The notes under the pieces were generated by a model. That model was not told where the DNA came from. It saw only the letters and a list, made by a program, of their open reading frames with translations, and did no database searches. Positions 15,340 through 24,437 of a DNA stretch of 64,000 bases are shown here, one piece after another; the stretch's first letter is position 1, and every line of letters begins with the position of its first letter. This stretch comes from Actinomycetospora sp. NBRC 106378 (lineage in GTDB: Bacteria > Actinomycetota > Actinomycetes > Mycobacteriales > Pseudonocardiaceae): contig NZ_BSTT01000005.1 of assembly GCF_030269685.1 (NCBI RefSeq), positions 1 through 64,000 of the forward strand, written 5' to 3'. Made by a program: the position numbers and the translations under genes.

Positions 15340-16557
15340 ATGACTGCCACCACCGACCGGACCGCGGACCTGACGCTGCCGTTCGCGCGCCCGAACATCC
15401 TCGAGCTCGCCCCGCTGTACGAGGTCCTGCGCCGCGAGGCCCCGGTCGCCGCGGTGACGACGCCCGCGGGCGACCCGGCCTGGCTGGTCACCCGCTTCGA
15501 GGAGGTGCGCGACCTGCTCGGCGACAAGCGGCTCGGCCGCTCGCACCCGCACCCCGAGCAGGCCTCGCGGATCACCGACGGCGCCGTGCAGGAGGGGCCC
15601 TCGGGGAACTACGAGACCGAGGAGGCCGACCACACGCGGATGCGTCGCCTGCTCACGCCCGCCTTCTCCGCCAAGCGGATGCGGCGGATGGGTGAGGACG
15701 TCCAGGGCCTCGTCGACGGTTATCTCGACACCCTCGTCGCCGCGAAGGAGGCCGACGGCGTCGCCGACCTCCACGAGACGCTGGCGGTGCCGCTGCCGGT
15801 CGCGGTGATCTGCCGCCTGCTGGGCGTCCCGCACGACGACTCGGGCTACTTCCGCGACCTCTCCGACCGCATGGCGAGCTACGGCCACGGCGACGACGCC
15901 CAGGCGGCCCGGGCGGAGTTCGGCCGCTACATGGCGGGGCTCGCCGAGCAGAAGCGCGCGGACCGTACCGAGGACGTCATCTCCGACCTGGTCACCGCCC
16001 AGGAGGAGGACGAGAGCTACGACTACGCCGAGATGATCCGGCTCTCGGTCGGCCTGCTCTTCGCCGGCCACGAGACCACCGTCAACCGCATCGGGCTCGG
16101 CGTGCTCATGCTGCTCACGCAGCCGGAGCGGTGGCGCTACCTCGTCGAGGACCCGGCGGGGCGCACCGACCGGGTCGTCGAGGAGATCATGCGGCTCGGG
16201 GCTCCCGGCGACCTCGGCCTGCTGCGCTACGCGCACACCGACGTGGAGGTGGGCGGCGTGACGATCCAGGAGGGCGACGCGGTCATCCTCTCGGTCAACG
16301 CCGCGAACCGGGACCCGCAGGCCTTCGCCGACGCCGAGGCGTTCGACCCCGAGCGCGAGGAGCGCGCCCACGTCGGCTTCGGTCACGGCGGGCACTTCTG
16401 CATCGGCGCGAGCCTCGCCCGCACCGAGCTGCGGACGGTCTTCCGGACGCTCGCCGAGCGCCTCCCCGACCTCCGGCTCGCCGTCGACCTCGACGACATC
16501 GACGTCCGCACGCAGCACCTCACCGGCGGCGTGAAGGCCCTGCCCGTCACCTGGTGA
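15340..16557 (+). CDS. Cytochrome P450
   Basis: A 405-residue soluble bacterial P450. The I-helix oxygen-activation motif is AGHETT, the K-helix ExxR is EEIMR, and the heme loop FGHGGHFCIGASLAR contains the cysteine thiolate. The family inserts oxygen into C-H bonds using ferredoxin electrons; no ferredoxin gene is adjacent. A good GAGGAG ribosome-binding site precedes the ATG. The nystatin tailoring P450s (NysL, NysN) lie downstream of the PKS in known clusters, so this one, 18 kb away with its own TetR, is more likely unrelated to the polyene. Confidence 0.9.
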   Translation: MTATTDRTADLTLPFARPNILELAPLYEVLRREAPVAAVTTPAGDPAWLVTRFEEVRDLLGDKRLGRSHPHPEQASRITDGAVQEGPSGNYETEEADHTRMRRLLTPAFSAKRMRRMGEDVQGLVDGYLDTLVAAKEADGVADLHETLAVPLPVAVICRLLGVPHDDSGYFRDLSDRMASYGHGDDAQAARAEFGRYMAGLAEQKRADRTEDVISDLVTAQEEDESYDYAEMIRLSVGLLFAGHETTVNRIGLGVLMLLTQPERWRYLVEDPAGRTDRVVEEIMRLGAPGDLGLLRYAHTDVEVGGVTIQEGDAVILSVNAANRDPQAFADAEAFDPEREERAHVGFGHGGHFCIGASLARTELRTVFRTLAERLPDLRLAVDLDDIDVRTQHLTGGVKALPVTW

Positions 16558-16568
16558 GCGCCGGGCGT

Positions 16569-16593
16569 CCCGGGGCCGCCCGGCGGCCCCGGG
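16569..16593. terminator. Bidirectional terminator between P450 and DUF1330 genes
   Basis: Perfect 9-base arms (CCCGGGGCC and GGCCCCGGG) with a 7-base loop sit in the 42-base gap between two convergent stops. Confidence 0.65.
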
Positions 16594-16599
16594 TCGTGC

Positions 16600-16938
16600 T
16601 CACCGGCTCGCCGCGATCTCGTCGGCCATCGCGGCGCTGTCGTGGTCCGGCCCGCAGCCCTCGAGCAGGAACGTGATGCTGCGCGTGTTGCGGGTGCGCA
16701 GCGGGAGCAGTTCCTGGTACCCGGGGGATCCGTACCAGGCCCGCGCCGACCCGACATCGGGGAAGCCGATCAGGACCACCACCCCGTCGAAGGGGCCCTC
16801 GAGCACCTCCGGCATGGAGCCGTGCACGAGGAAGTGCCCGCCGTAGGGGTCGAGGGTCGCCTGGATGCGACGCAGGTAGTCGAGGATCTCGTCGTTCTGG
16901 TCGATGTCGTGGAGCAGGCCCACCGCGTATGCGTTCAC
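16600..16938 (-). CDS. DUF1330 family protein
   Basis: A 112-residue ferredoxin-like-fold protein with the DUF1330 pattern: [44 protein letters not shown]. Members are small cytosolic dimers of unknown function. The start is GTG. It is convergent with the P450 and divergent from the SnoaL-like gene. Confidence 0.82.
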   Translation of the reverse strand: MNAYAVGLLHDIDQNDEILDYLRRIQATLDPYGGHFLVHGSMPEVLEGPFDGVVVLIGFPDVGSARAWYGSPGYQELLPLRTRNTRSITFLLEGCGPDHDSAAMADEIAASR

Positions 16939-17033
16939 GACGACGAGCGTGGTCCGCTCCGGTCACCGGCGCGATGACCTCGCAGGTCATGGCCGGGTTG
17001 CCCCCGACCCGCGCGTCGCGCACCGTGGGAGGC

Positions 17034-17432
17034 GTGACCAAGGCGGTGCAGGACCTCATGATCGCCGTGGAGCGGGTGCACGACGCCCTGCACGCGGCGA
17101 TCCGCGCCGGCGCCCCCGTCGCCCACCTCCTGGCGCAGGACGCGACCTTCGACGTCCTGCCGGCCGGCGTCGGCGCCACCGGGGCCGACGAGGTGGAGCG
17201 CTTCGTCGCCGAGCAGGTGGTCGTGCCCGGGGACCTCACCGTGCGCCGGACCTCCCGCACCGGCGACCGGTTCCGCGTGGTGGACGAGGAGGTCTTCGCC
17301 TTCACGCACGACCGCGAGCTGGCGTGGCTCCACCCCGGACCACCGACCGGGAAGCCGACCGAGCTCGTCGTCGTGACCCTGACCGCGGTCAAGCGTGGGC
17401 AGGTGACGCGGTCCCGGATGATCGTGGCGTGA
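17034..17432 (+). CDS. SnoaL/NTF2-like protein
   Basis: About 132 residues with an NTF2-like pattern: an N-terminal helix ([19 protein letters not shown]), an ATFDVLPAG strand, a [13 protein letters not shown] helix, then beta strands ending in TRSRMIVA. Similar cone-shaped barrels act as small cyclases, isomerases or binding proteins. The start is uncertain, since GTG 17034 has GGGAGG very close and an ATG at 16977 would add 19 residues. The last codons overlap the ynfA start (GTGA), implying coupled translation. Confidence 0.55.
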   Translation: MTKAVQDLMIAVERVHDALHAAIRAGAPVAHLLAQDATFDVLPAGVGATGADEVERFVAEQVVVPGDLTVRRTSRTGDRFRVVDEEVFAFTHDRELAWLHPGPPTGKPTELVVVTLTAVKRGQVTRSRMIVA

Positions 17433-17761
17433 CGCTCCGGTCGGTCCTGCTGTTCCTGCTCGCCGCCGTGACCGAGATCGGCGGGGCGTGGGCGGTGTGG
17501 CAGGGGGTCCGGGAGGACCGCGGGTGGGTGTGGATCGCGGTCGGGATCGTGTCCCTCGCGGCCTACGGGTTCGTCGCGACGCTGCAGCCCGACGCCACGT
17601 TCGGCCGGGTGCTCGCCGCGTACGGCGGTGTGTTCGTGGCGGGATCGCTGGCGTGGGGCACGGTGCTCGACGGCTACCGGCCCGACCGGTTCGACGTGCT
17701 CGGCGCGCTGCTCTGCCTGGCCGGCGTCGCCGTCATCATGTATGCGCCGCGCAGCGTCTGA
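17429..17761 (+). CDS. ynfA: UPF0060/YnfA family membrane protein
   Basis: A 110-residue protein with four membrane helices and the conserved segments [49 protein letters not shown] and [21 protein letters not shown], which identify the YnfA/UPF0060 family. It is distantly related to small multidrug-resistance (SMR) pumps, but the transport role is unproven. It starts inside the previous gene's stop. Its last 88 bases overlap, in antiparallel, the 3' end of the pabB-pabC fusion gene. Confidence 0.9.
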   Translation: MTLRSVLLFLLAAVTEIGGAWAVWQGVREDRGWVWIAVGIVSLAAYGFVATLQPDATFGRVLAAYGGVFVAGSLAWGTVLDGYRPDRFDVLGALLCLAGVAVIMYAPRSV

Positions 17762-19473
17762 GCCGGCCGCCACCCGCGCAGGCTGTTCACGACGGCGAGC
17801 CCGGTCGCCTCGTCCAGGTCGGCGGCGGTGAGCGTGCGCTCGACCAGCTCGCCGCGTTCGACGAGCTCGGCACGGGCCACCCCCGGCAGGGCGCCGCCCC
17901 CGAGCGGCGGGGTATACCAGGTGCCGCCGAGCCGCACGGCGAGCGTGGCGGTCGTGGTCTCGGTCAGCTCGCCCGCGGTGTTGACCAGGATCGCGTCGTC
18001 GGCGTCGGGGTACGCCCGGCGCGCCGCGGCCAGCCGCTGCTCGTAGGGGGAGCGGTCGGTGGTCTTGTGGTGCGGCCAGGTCGCCGTCGGGTCGACCGGC
18101 TCGCACGCGTCGGGCGGGGCGAGCCGGACGGGACCACGGCCGGCGTCGGGAAGCGGATGCAGCTCGACAGACGGCGTCCCGGAGCGGGGGAGCACGAGCC
18201 GGACCCGGGCGTCGCGGACACCGCGCAGGCGGGTGGCGAGCTCGGACCGCACGCGGCGGTCGTCGAGATCGAGGTGGGCCGCCGAGTCGGCGAGCCGTGC
18301 GAGGTGGCGCTCGAGGCGGACGGGGTGTCCGTCGCGGACGGCGAAGGTCTCGAGCAGGCCCTCGACCGGTCGGTGACCGAGCACGGTCGCCTTGGCCCGC
18401 AGCTCGGCCCACTCCGCGTCGGCGCGGGAGTCCCACGTGATGCCGCCGCCGGTGCCGTAGACCGCGCGTCCGGTCGCGCGGTCGGCGACCACGGTGCGGA
18501 TCGCCACCGCGAACTCGGCACGCGACCCGGGCCCGACCCAGCCGATCGCCCCGCAGTACACCCCGCGCGGGGAGTCCTCGAGTTCGGTGATCAGGCGCAT
18601 CGTCGCGATCTTCGGCGCCCCGGTGACCGAGCCGCACGGGAAGAGCGCGCGCATCGTCGCGAGCAGCCCCGTGCCGGGCCGGGCGGTGGCGGTGATCCCG
18701 CTGGTCAGCTGCCAGACGGTCGGGTAGCGCTCCGGGGTGCAGAGGTCGGTGACCCGGACGTCGTCGCCGACGCGGGCGACGTCGTGGCGGAGCAGGTCGA
18801 CGATCATGACGTTCTCGGCGCGGTCCTTGGCGCTCGCGTGCAGGGTCGCGGCGGCGGCTGCGTCCTCGCCGGTCGTGCGCCCGCGCGGCGCGGTGCCCTT
18901 CATCGGCCGCACCGTCACCGTGTCGCCGTCGCGGCGCACGAAGAGCTCGGGGCTCGCGGAGGCGACCACCCAGCGGCCGAGGTCGAGCCGGGCGTGGTGC
19001 GCGCCGCGCTGCGCGTGGACCAGGGCCGGATAGAGGTCGGCCGGGTCCCCGCGCACCGTGCCGTCGACCCGGCCGGTGAGGTTGACCTGGTAGGTCTCGC
19101 CCGCCGCGATGCGGTCGTGGATCCGCGCGACGGCGGCCGCGTGCGTCGCGGCGTCGGTGCGCAGCGACCACGCCGCCGGCGGCGGGGGGCCGGGTGCGAC
19201 GACGGGGACCGGGCGCGGCGGGACGTCGCTCAGCGCGAACCGGGCCACGGGCGGGCCGTCCGGGTCCGGCCGGTGGGTGACCAGGTCGGGGTCGAGACCC
19301 GGCGCGGCCTCGTAGGCGAGGTAGCCGTAGGCCCAGCGGCCCGATGCGGTGGCCGCGTCGACGGCGGCGAGGACGTCGGGCACCTCGTCGGCCCGACCCG
19401 CCGTCAGGACCTCGGCGGGACGGTCGAAGGCGACGGCGGAGTCGGCGCGCAGGTCGTCGAAGCGGGCGCGCAT
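17674..19473 (-). CDS. pabB: Fused aminodeoxychorismate synthase component I and 4-amino-4-deoxychorismate lyase (PabB-PabC)
   Basis: A 599-residue fusion. The chorismate-binding PabB domain (about 1-360) has [10 protein letters not shown], the PMKGTAPRG motif whose lysine marks PabB (TrpE has alanine there), [11 protein letters not shown] and [12 protein letters not shown] fold-type IV PLP domain follows (about 365-590) with [10 protein letters not shown], the PLP lysine in HHKTTDR (Lys470) and [17 protein letters not shown], matching PabC lyase. With a separate PabA it would turn chorismate into p-aminobenzoate for folate. No PabA domain is fused. PABA also primes aromatic heptaene polyenes, but the distance from the PKS makes the housekeeping role likelier. 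The last ~30 residues overlap ynfA. Confidence 0.87.
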   Translation of the reverse strand: MRARFDDLRADSAVAFDRPAEVLTAGRADEVPDVLAAVDAATASGRWAYGYLAYEAAPGLDPDLVTHRPDPDGPPVARFALSDVPPRPVPVVAPGPPPPAAWSLRTDAATHAAAVARIHDRIAAGETYQVNLTGRVDGTVRGDPADLYPALVHAQRGAHHARLDLGRWVVASASPELFVRRDGDTVTVRPMKGTAPRGRTTGEDAAAAATLHASAKDRAENVMIVDLLRHDVARVGDDVRVTDLCTPERYPTVWQLTSGITATARPGTGLLATMRALFPCGSVTGAPKIATMRLITELEDSPRGVYCGAIGWVGPGSRAEFAVAIRTVVADRATGRAVYGTGGGITWDSRADAEWAELRAKATVLGHRPVEGLLETFAVRDGHPVRLERHLARLADSAAHLDLDDRRVRSELATRLRGVRDARVRLVLPRSGTPSVELHPLPDAGRGPVRLAPPDACEPVDPTATWPHHKTTDRSPYEQRLAAARRAYPDADDAILVNTAGELTETTTATLAVRLGGTWYTPPLGGGALPGVARAELVERGELVERTLTAADLDEATGLAVVNSLRGWRPAQTLRGAYMMTATPARQSSAPSTSNRSGR

Positions 19474-19528
19474 CGCCCGGAGCCTTCCCGACGCCGGGGG
19501 CCGGAGTCGATGCGCGTACCGTCACACC

Positions 19529-19831
19529 ATGCTCGCGGAGCTCCTCGGCCGTCTCGCCGGCCGGATCACGTGGCCCCCGCCGGACACCGACCGGAACCGC
19601 TTCCTGTTCCGGCTCACGTTCCCGCTGGCCGCGCTCGCCGCCGTGTACGTGCTGACCTTCGCGCTGGTGAGCAACGGCTGGCTGCCCTACCTGGTGGCGG
19701 TGATCCTGCTGGTGGTCACCGGCGTCAGCGGGATCGGCCTGCTCCTGATGCGCGCGCACCGCCAGGAGGTGGCGCGCGCCGAGGCGGCCGAGCTCGCGCG
19801 GGTCGAGGGCCGCTCGCCCGCGACCCCCTAG
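19529..19831 (+). CDS. Small membrane protein, two helices
   Basis: A 100-residue protein with two hydrophobic helices (about 29-50, FPLAALAAVYVLTFALV; and 55-75, YLVAVILLVVTGVSGIGLLLM) and a charged C-terminal tail (RAHRQEVARAEAAELARVEG). No family is recognised. It is divergent from pabB with 55 bases between starts, and its stop nearly touches the convergent LacI gene. Confidence 0.65.
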   Translation: MLAELLGRLAGRITWPPPDTDRNRFLFRLTFPLAALAAVYVLTFALVSNGWLPYLVAVILLVVTGVSGIGLLLMRAHRQEVARAEAAELARVEGRSPATP

Positions 19832-19834
19832 CCG

Positions 19835-20893
19835 TCACGACGTCCAGCGCCCGGTCGTCGCGGGGGTGCCGGCGACCTCCGGGGTCGGGGAGCACCCGCA
19901 CGACGCGCGCAGGACGAGGGCCGGCGGCAGGCGCAGCGCCTCCGGCGTCGCGTCCGGTCGCGCGCGTCGGCGCTGGAGCAGCCGGATGGCCTCGGTGGCG
20001 ATGCGGTCGAAGGGCTGGGCCATGACCGTGAGCCGGGGTTCGAACAGGTCCGCCCACGCGAAGTCGTCGAAGGCGACCAGCGCGAGGTCCGCCGGGACCC
20101 GGACCCCGGCGTCCCGCACGGCCCGCATGACCCCGATGGTCATGCTGTTGTTCCCGACGACGACGGCCGTCGGCGGTCGCGGCGCGGCCAGCAGCGCCGC
20201 CATGGCGGCCCGGGCGGGCTCGGTCGCCGACTCCCCGGAGACCTCCAGGGCGGGGTCCCGCTCGATCCCCGCCTCCGTGAGCGCGCGGACGAACCCGGCG
20301 CGGCGCTCCTCGGTCGTGGAGAGGCCCGGCAGGCCCGCGACCAGCGCGATGCGCGTGTGGCCGTGCTCCACGAGGTGGCGGCACAGCGTGGCCGTGGCCT
20401 CGAGGCACTCGCTGCCGATCTGGTCGAGCCCCGCGGCGGGCCCCTCCTCGGCGAACCGGTCGAGCAGCACCGTCGGGACCTCGTGCTGCGCGAGGTAGCC
20501 CAGCGCGGCCTCGGGCTGCGCCGACGGCGCGAGGACGATGCCGTCGACCCGGTGGTGGTGCAGGCGCGTGACGACCGTGTGCTCGTACTCCGGGTCCTCG
20601 TGCGGGTCCACGACGAGCAGGGTGTAGCCGTCGGCCGCCGCCGCGGACTCGGCCGCCGAGAGCAGGTCGCCGAAGTAGGGGTTCGTCAGCGCGGAGAGGA
20701 CCAGCCCGAGCGTCATCGTGCGGCGGGTGGCCAGGGAGCGCGCGACCGTGTTCGGGGTGTAGCTCGTCTCGTCCACGGCCGCGAGGACCGCGGCGCGCGT
20801 CTCCGCGCGGACCGAGCGCGTGTTGTTCAGGACGTGCGAGACGGTGGCCGTGGAGACCCCCGCCCGGCGTGCGACATCCGCGATCGTCACCAT
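19835..20893 (-). CDS. LacI family transcriptional regulator
   Basis: A 352-residue regulator. The LacI helix-turn-helix and hinge (TIADVARRAGVSTATVSHVLNNTRSVRAETRAAVLAAVDETSYTPNTVARSL) are followed by a periplasmic-binding-protein-like domain (TLGLVLSALTNPYFGDLLSAAESAA, GVRVPADLALVAFDDFAWADLFEP). The ligand is probably a sugar or sugar-like molecule, as in the family. It is divergent from the first LAL gene across a 301-base region that contains inverted repeats. No sugar transporter or hydrolase is adjacent, so its target is unclear; control of the polyene regulators is an attractive guess. Confidence 0.9.
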   Translation of the reverse strand: MVTIADVARRAGVSTATVSHVLNNTRSVRAETRAAVLAAVDETSYTPNTVARSLATRRTMTLGLVLSALTNPYFGDLLSAAESAAAADGYTLLVVDPHEDPEYEHTVVTRLHHHRVDGIVLAPSAQPEAALGYLAQHEVPTVLLDRFAEEGPAAGLDQIGSECLEATATLCRHLVEHGHTRIALVAGLPGLSTTEERRAGFVRALTEAGIERDPALEVSGESATEPARAAMAALLAAPRPPTAVVVGNNSMTIGVMRAVRDAGVRVPADLALVAFDDFAWADLFEPRLTVMAQPFDRIATEAIRLLQRRRARPDATPEALRLPPALVLRASCGCSPTPEVAGTPATTGRWTS

Positions 20894-20997
20894 CCGTGAT
20901 CCTCCGACGGGTCGTCCGGCGAACTCGGCAACGCCCGTCGGGCACGGGGTGCGTGTAACCCGGCCGCTGCTGCACCGGGAACCCTAGTGAAGCGGGG

Positions 20998-21025
20998 ACT
21001 GGGGATTGTCCCAGTTCGTCCGAAC
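20998..21025. promoter_or_regulatory. Overlapping dyads in the LacI/LAL intergenic region, one resembling a PAS-LuxR (PimM) box
   Basis: CTGGGGATTGTCCCAG (20999-21014) matches the published PimM consensus CTVGGGAWWTCCCBAG at 14 of 16 positions and extends to ACTGGG...CCCAGT arms. A second dyad, GTTCG-TC-CGAAC, overlaps it (21014-21025). The rest of the 301-base region 20894-21194 shows no gene. It could serve the LAL gene, the LacI gene or both. Confidence 0.5.
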
Positions 21026-21194
21026 CTCCGCCGGGACGCAGGGGCCGCCTGGCACGGTGGTCCTGCCCCTACGGACACCGCGTCCGTGATCACTTGCCGG
21101 GTCGTCGCGCCGCTGTCGATACTGCCTCCGACCCGGGGGGAGACGTCGATGGTGGCGGCCGGCGGCGTCCGAGGTCCCTGACCGCGTCGAGGAG

Positions 21195-24092
21195 GTGGAC
21201 CCCGTCGACGCCGACGACGTGCAGACCGACGAGCAGGCGGACGGGCGCGACGGCGTCCCCGCGGGGACGGGCCCCGGCGGCCCGCTGCTCGAGCGCGACC
21301 ACGAGCTGGCGGTGCTGGACGAGGTCACGGACCGGCTCCCGGCGGGCCGTAGCGCGGTGGTGGCGATCGCCGGGCCCCCGGGGGTCGGCAAGACGCGCCT
21401 GCTCTCGGTGGTGCGGGAGCGGGCGGCGGCGGCCGGGGCCGTCGTGCTGCACGCCGCCGGCGAGGAGCTGGCGGAGGCCCGGGCGCCGTTCGAGGTGGCG
21501 CGTGCCCTGCTCGGCCCGACCCTGCGGGCGGCGGACCCCGCACACCGCGAGGCGCTGCTCGCCGGGGCCGCCCGCCACGCCGCGGCGGTGCTGGAGGAGG
21601 ACCCGGAGGGTCAGGACCGCGGATCGGCGTCGGGCGGAGCCGCGGTGCACGGCCTCTACTGGTACACGGTGGCGCTCTCCGACTCCGCCCCGCTCGTGCT
21701 GATCGTCGACGACCTGCAGTGGGCCGACGACCCGTCCACCCGCTGGCTGCTCCACCTCGTGCACCGCCTCGAGGACCTGCCGGTGCTCGTCGTCGTGGTG
21801 GTCCGGACGGGGGAGGAGGGCAGCGACGTGCTCGCCGAGGTCGCCGAGGCCCCCCGCTGCCGCGTCCTGCGTCCGGCCGCGCTGTCCGCCGACGGGGTCG
21901 CCGAGCTCGCGGGCGACCTGCTCGGCGGGACCCCGGACGAGGCGCTGGTCGACGCCTGCGTCGAGGTGGCCGCGGGCAACCCCCTGCTCACCGTCGACCT
22001 GCTCGAGCGCGTGGCCGCAGCACCCGAGCACGTGGCGGGCCCGGCCGCGGCGGTGCGGGCGCGCGCGGTGGAGGTGTTCGACGACCGGGTCTTCGCCACC
22101 CTGGACCGCCAGACCGCGCCGGCGACGGCGCTCGTCGAGGCGGTCGCCGTGCTCGGCGAGGACGCGGACGCGGAGACCTCGGCCCTGGTCGCGGGGCTCG
22201 ACGGCGCCGAGCGGGACCGGCTCGCGGCGTCCCTCGTCGCCGCGGGCCTGCTGAGCCCGGCGCAGTGGCGGTGCCGCCACCCCCTCGTGCGGGCGGCGGT
22301 CGTCGAGCGCATGTCGGCCGCCGACCGGGAGCGCGGGCACGCGCGGGCGGCCCGGGTGCTCGACTCGCTCGCCCGTCCGCTCGACCGGGTCGCCGCGCAC
22401 CTGCTCGCCGCCGGCCCGCCCCCGGACGAGGCCACCGTCGACGCCCTGGCGGGGGCCGGGCGACGGGCCATGGCCCGGGGGGCGCCCGCCGAGGCCGAGC
22501 GGTTCCTGCGCAGCGCCCTCGAGGGACCGACGTCCCGCCGGGCCCGGGTCGGCCTGCTCACCGACCTCGGGGTGGCCGAGCGCCTGCGCTCGCCCGAGGA
22601 GGCCCGGGAGCACCTCGCCGAGGCGCTCGGGCTCATCGACTCGCCCCGTGAGCGGGCCGCCACCGTGCTCCACCTCGTCCCGCTGCTCAGCGGCCAGGAC
22701 GCCGCGGGCCTCGCCGTGCTGCTGGGCGAGGTGCGCGACGAGCTCGCCGACGCCGTCGACGGCCCCGAGGACGTCGAGCTGGTCGCGCGCCTGCGGGCGC
22801 TGCACCTCTACTGCTCCTCCGAGCACCGCGATCACGTCCACCGGCTCTGGACGTGGTTGGACGCCACCGACCCCGGGACCCTGGGGGCGGGCGCGGGCAG
22901 CGGTGCGCAGCTCGGTGTGCACGTCTACTTCGCGGCCGCCGGACTGCGGGGCGACGCCCGCACGCTCGCCGACCTGGCCCGGCGCTCGCTGCACGGCGAG
23001 ATGGCCCAGCACGAGCTGTTCCAGCCCATCTCGATGGGCGTGCTCGCCATCCTGGCGTGGGCCGAGCAGGAGGACGAGCTGGCCCCTCGCTACGACGCGG
23101 TGCTCGAGCTCGCCCGGGCCCGGCACTGGCCGATGGTCTACGCCTTCGTGTGCGGGGTGCGATCGGCCTCGGCGTTCCGCAACGGGCGGATCCCCGAGGC
23201 CCTCGCGGACGCGCGGACCGCGTCGGAGCTGCGCCGCCCGAGCCTCAACGACGAGGTGCGCATGATGCTGGCGCCGGTCGCGGCCGCCCCGCTCGTCGAG
23301 CTCGGCGAGGTCGACGAGGCCGCCGCGATGCTGTGGGCGCCGTTCCCGGCCACGAGCGAGAACTCGTGGCGGTGGAGCTGGGTGCTCGAGGGGCGGGCCC
23401 GCGTGCACGCCGCCCGGGGCGAGCGGCGGGCCGCGCTGGCCGCCCTGCGGGCCGCGGGCGAGCACCTGCACCGCTTCGGCATCGTCAACCCGGCCGCCAT
23501 GCCCTGGCAGGGGGCCGCGGCGTTGCTCGCCCACGAGCTCGGCGAGGAGGCCGAGGCGCTGGCGGCGGCGGAGGAGCACCTGCGGCTCGCGCGGCGGTGG
23601 GGGACCCACGGGCACGTCGGGGCGGCGCTGCGGGTGCTCGGCGTGGTGCGGGGCGGCCGGGCCGGGCACGAGCTGCTCGAGCAGGCCGTGGCCGACCTGG
23701 AGCGCTCGCCGAAGGCCCTGGAGGCGGCCCGGGCCGTGGTCGACCTGGGGATGTCGCACCACCGTCTCGGCCGGGTGCGCGAGGCCCGGGCCGTGCTGCG
23801 CCGCGGCCTGGACCTGGCCGACGCGTGCGGCTCGGTCCTGCTCGCGCGCCGCGCCCGGCAGGAGCTGGTCGCCGCGGGCGGGCGGCCCCGGCGCAACCGG
23901 CAGTCCGGGCCGGAGGCCCTCACGCCGTCCGAGGCCGACGTCGCCCGCTTCGCCGCGCGGGGGCTGTCGAACCGCGACATCGCGCAGGCCCTGTTCGTCA
24001 CGCAGCGCACCGTCGAGCTGCACCTGACGAACTGCTACCGCAAGCTCCACATCGACGGGCGCACGCAGCTCGCGGGGAGCCTCGACGGGTGA
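21195..24092 (+). CDS. LAL-family LuxR regulator (large ATP-binding), first of two
   Basis: A 965-residue regulator, the size of NysRI-NysRIII. The N-terminal ATPase has a Walker A motif GPPGVGKT (60-67) and a Walker B LIVDDLQWADD (about 168-178). A long helical repeat region follows, then a C-terminal LuxR helix-turn-helix (about 906-955: LTPSEADVARFAARGLSNRDIAQALFVTQRTVELHLTNCYRKL). LAL proteins activate polyene, pikromycin and rapamycin clusters. The GTG at 21195 is the first possible start after an upstream in-frame stop. It lies between a LuxR-box-like dyad and a second LAL gene, and should be a pathway activator of the polyene genes. Confidence 0.9.
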   Translation: MDPVDADDVQTDEQADGRDGVPAGTGPGGPLLERDHELAVLDEVTDRLPAGRSAVVAIAGPPGVGKTRLLSVVRERAAAAGAVVLHAAGEELAEARAPFEVARALLGPTLRAADPAHREALLAGAARHAAAVLEEDPEGQDRGSASGGAAVHGLYWYTVALSDSAPLVLIVDDLQWADDPSTRWLLHLVHRLEDLPVLVVVVVRTGEEGSDVLAEVAEAPRCRVLRPAALSADGVAELAGDLLGGTPDEALVDACVEVAAGNPLLTVDLLERVAAAPEHVAGPAAAVRARAVEVFDDRVFATLDRQTAPATALVEAVAVLGEDADAETSALVAGLDGAERDRLAASLVAAGLLSPAQWRCRHPLVRAAVVERMSAADRERGHARAARVLDSLARPLDRVAAHLLAAGPPPDEATVDALAGAGRRAMARGAPAEAERFLRSALEGPTSRRARVGLLTDLGVAERLRSPEEAREHLAEALGLIDSPRERAATVLHLVPLLSGQDAAGLAVLLGEVRDELADAVDGPEDVELVARLRALHLYCSSEHRDHVHRLWTWLDATDPGTLGAGAGSGAQLGVHVYFAAAGLRGDARTLADLARRSLHGEMAQHELFQPISMGVLAILAWAEQEDELAPRYDAVLELARARHWPMVYAFVCGVRSASAFRNGRIPEALADARTASELRRPSLNDEVRMMLAPVAAAPLVELGEVDEAAAMLWAPFPATSENSWRWSWVLEGRARVHAARGERRAALAALRAAGEHLHRFGIVNPAAMPWQGAAALLAHELGEEAEALAAAEEHLRLARRWGTHGHVGAALRVLGVVRGGRAGHELLEQAVADLERSPKALEAARAVVDLGMSHHRLGRVREARAVLRRGLDLADACGSVLLARRARQELVAAGGRPRRNRQSGPEALTPSEADVARFAARGLSNRDIAQALFVTQRTVELHLTNCYRKLHIDGRTQLAGSLDG

Positions 24093-24274
24093 TCGGCCCG
24101 CGAGGTGTGGGGAAAAGCCCGGATCCGTCGTGGTGCCCTGGGTCCCGGTGTCGGCGGTCCGGCCGGCACCGGCGGCCGGTCCGGCCGCGGACGCCCCCCG
24201 GGAGGACCGTCGATGGCACGCCCGCCCCGCACGGGACGCCCGGGCCCGTCCCGGCAGGGACGGTCCCCGACCGG

Positions 24275-24288
24275 ACGACACGTGTCGT
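24275..24288. promoter_or_regulatory. Perfect 14-base palindrome between the two LAL genes
   Basis: ACGACACGTGTCGT is an exact palindrome in the 345-base gap 24093-24437. A TAGACT -10-like hexamer lies at 24325-24330. Both fit a separate promoter for the second LAL gene. I see nothing else distinctive in the gap. Confidence 0.45.
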
Positions 24289-24437
24289 TTTCCCCGTCGT
24301 CGCCCCAGGACGGTGTTCCACTCCTAGACTCACCGGTCCGGGCAGGCGGGGGCGGGCCGGCACCCGCCGCGGTCGGCGCCGGTTGCGAACCCGGCGGTCG
24401 GACGGTGCGGTCCGCGTGCCCCGACGGACGGAGGCCC

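Noticed and set aside
15340-16557. P450 as the C16 oxidase (NysN) or C10 hydroxylase (NysL)
   Set aside because: Those genes lie downstream of the PKS with a ferredoxin in known clusters; this one has its own TetR partner and no ferredoxin.
17674-19473. Proof of an aromatic heptaene (PABA starter)
   Set aside because: PabB-PabC is needed for folate in any case, lies 10 kb from the nearest exporter or PKS gene, and no loading module is visible.
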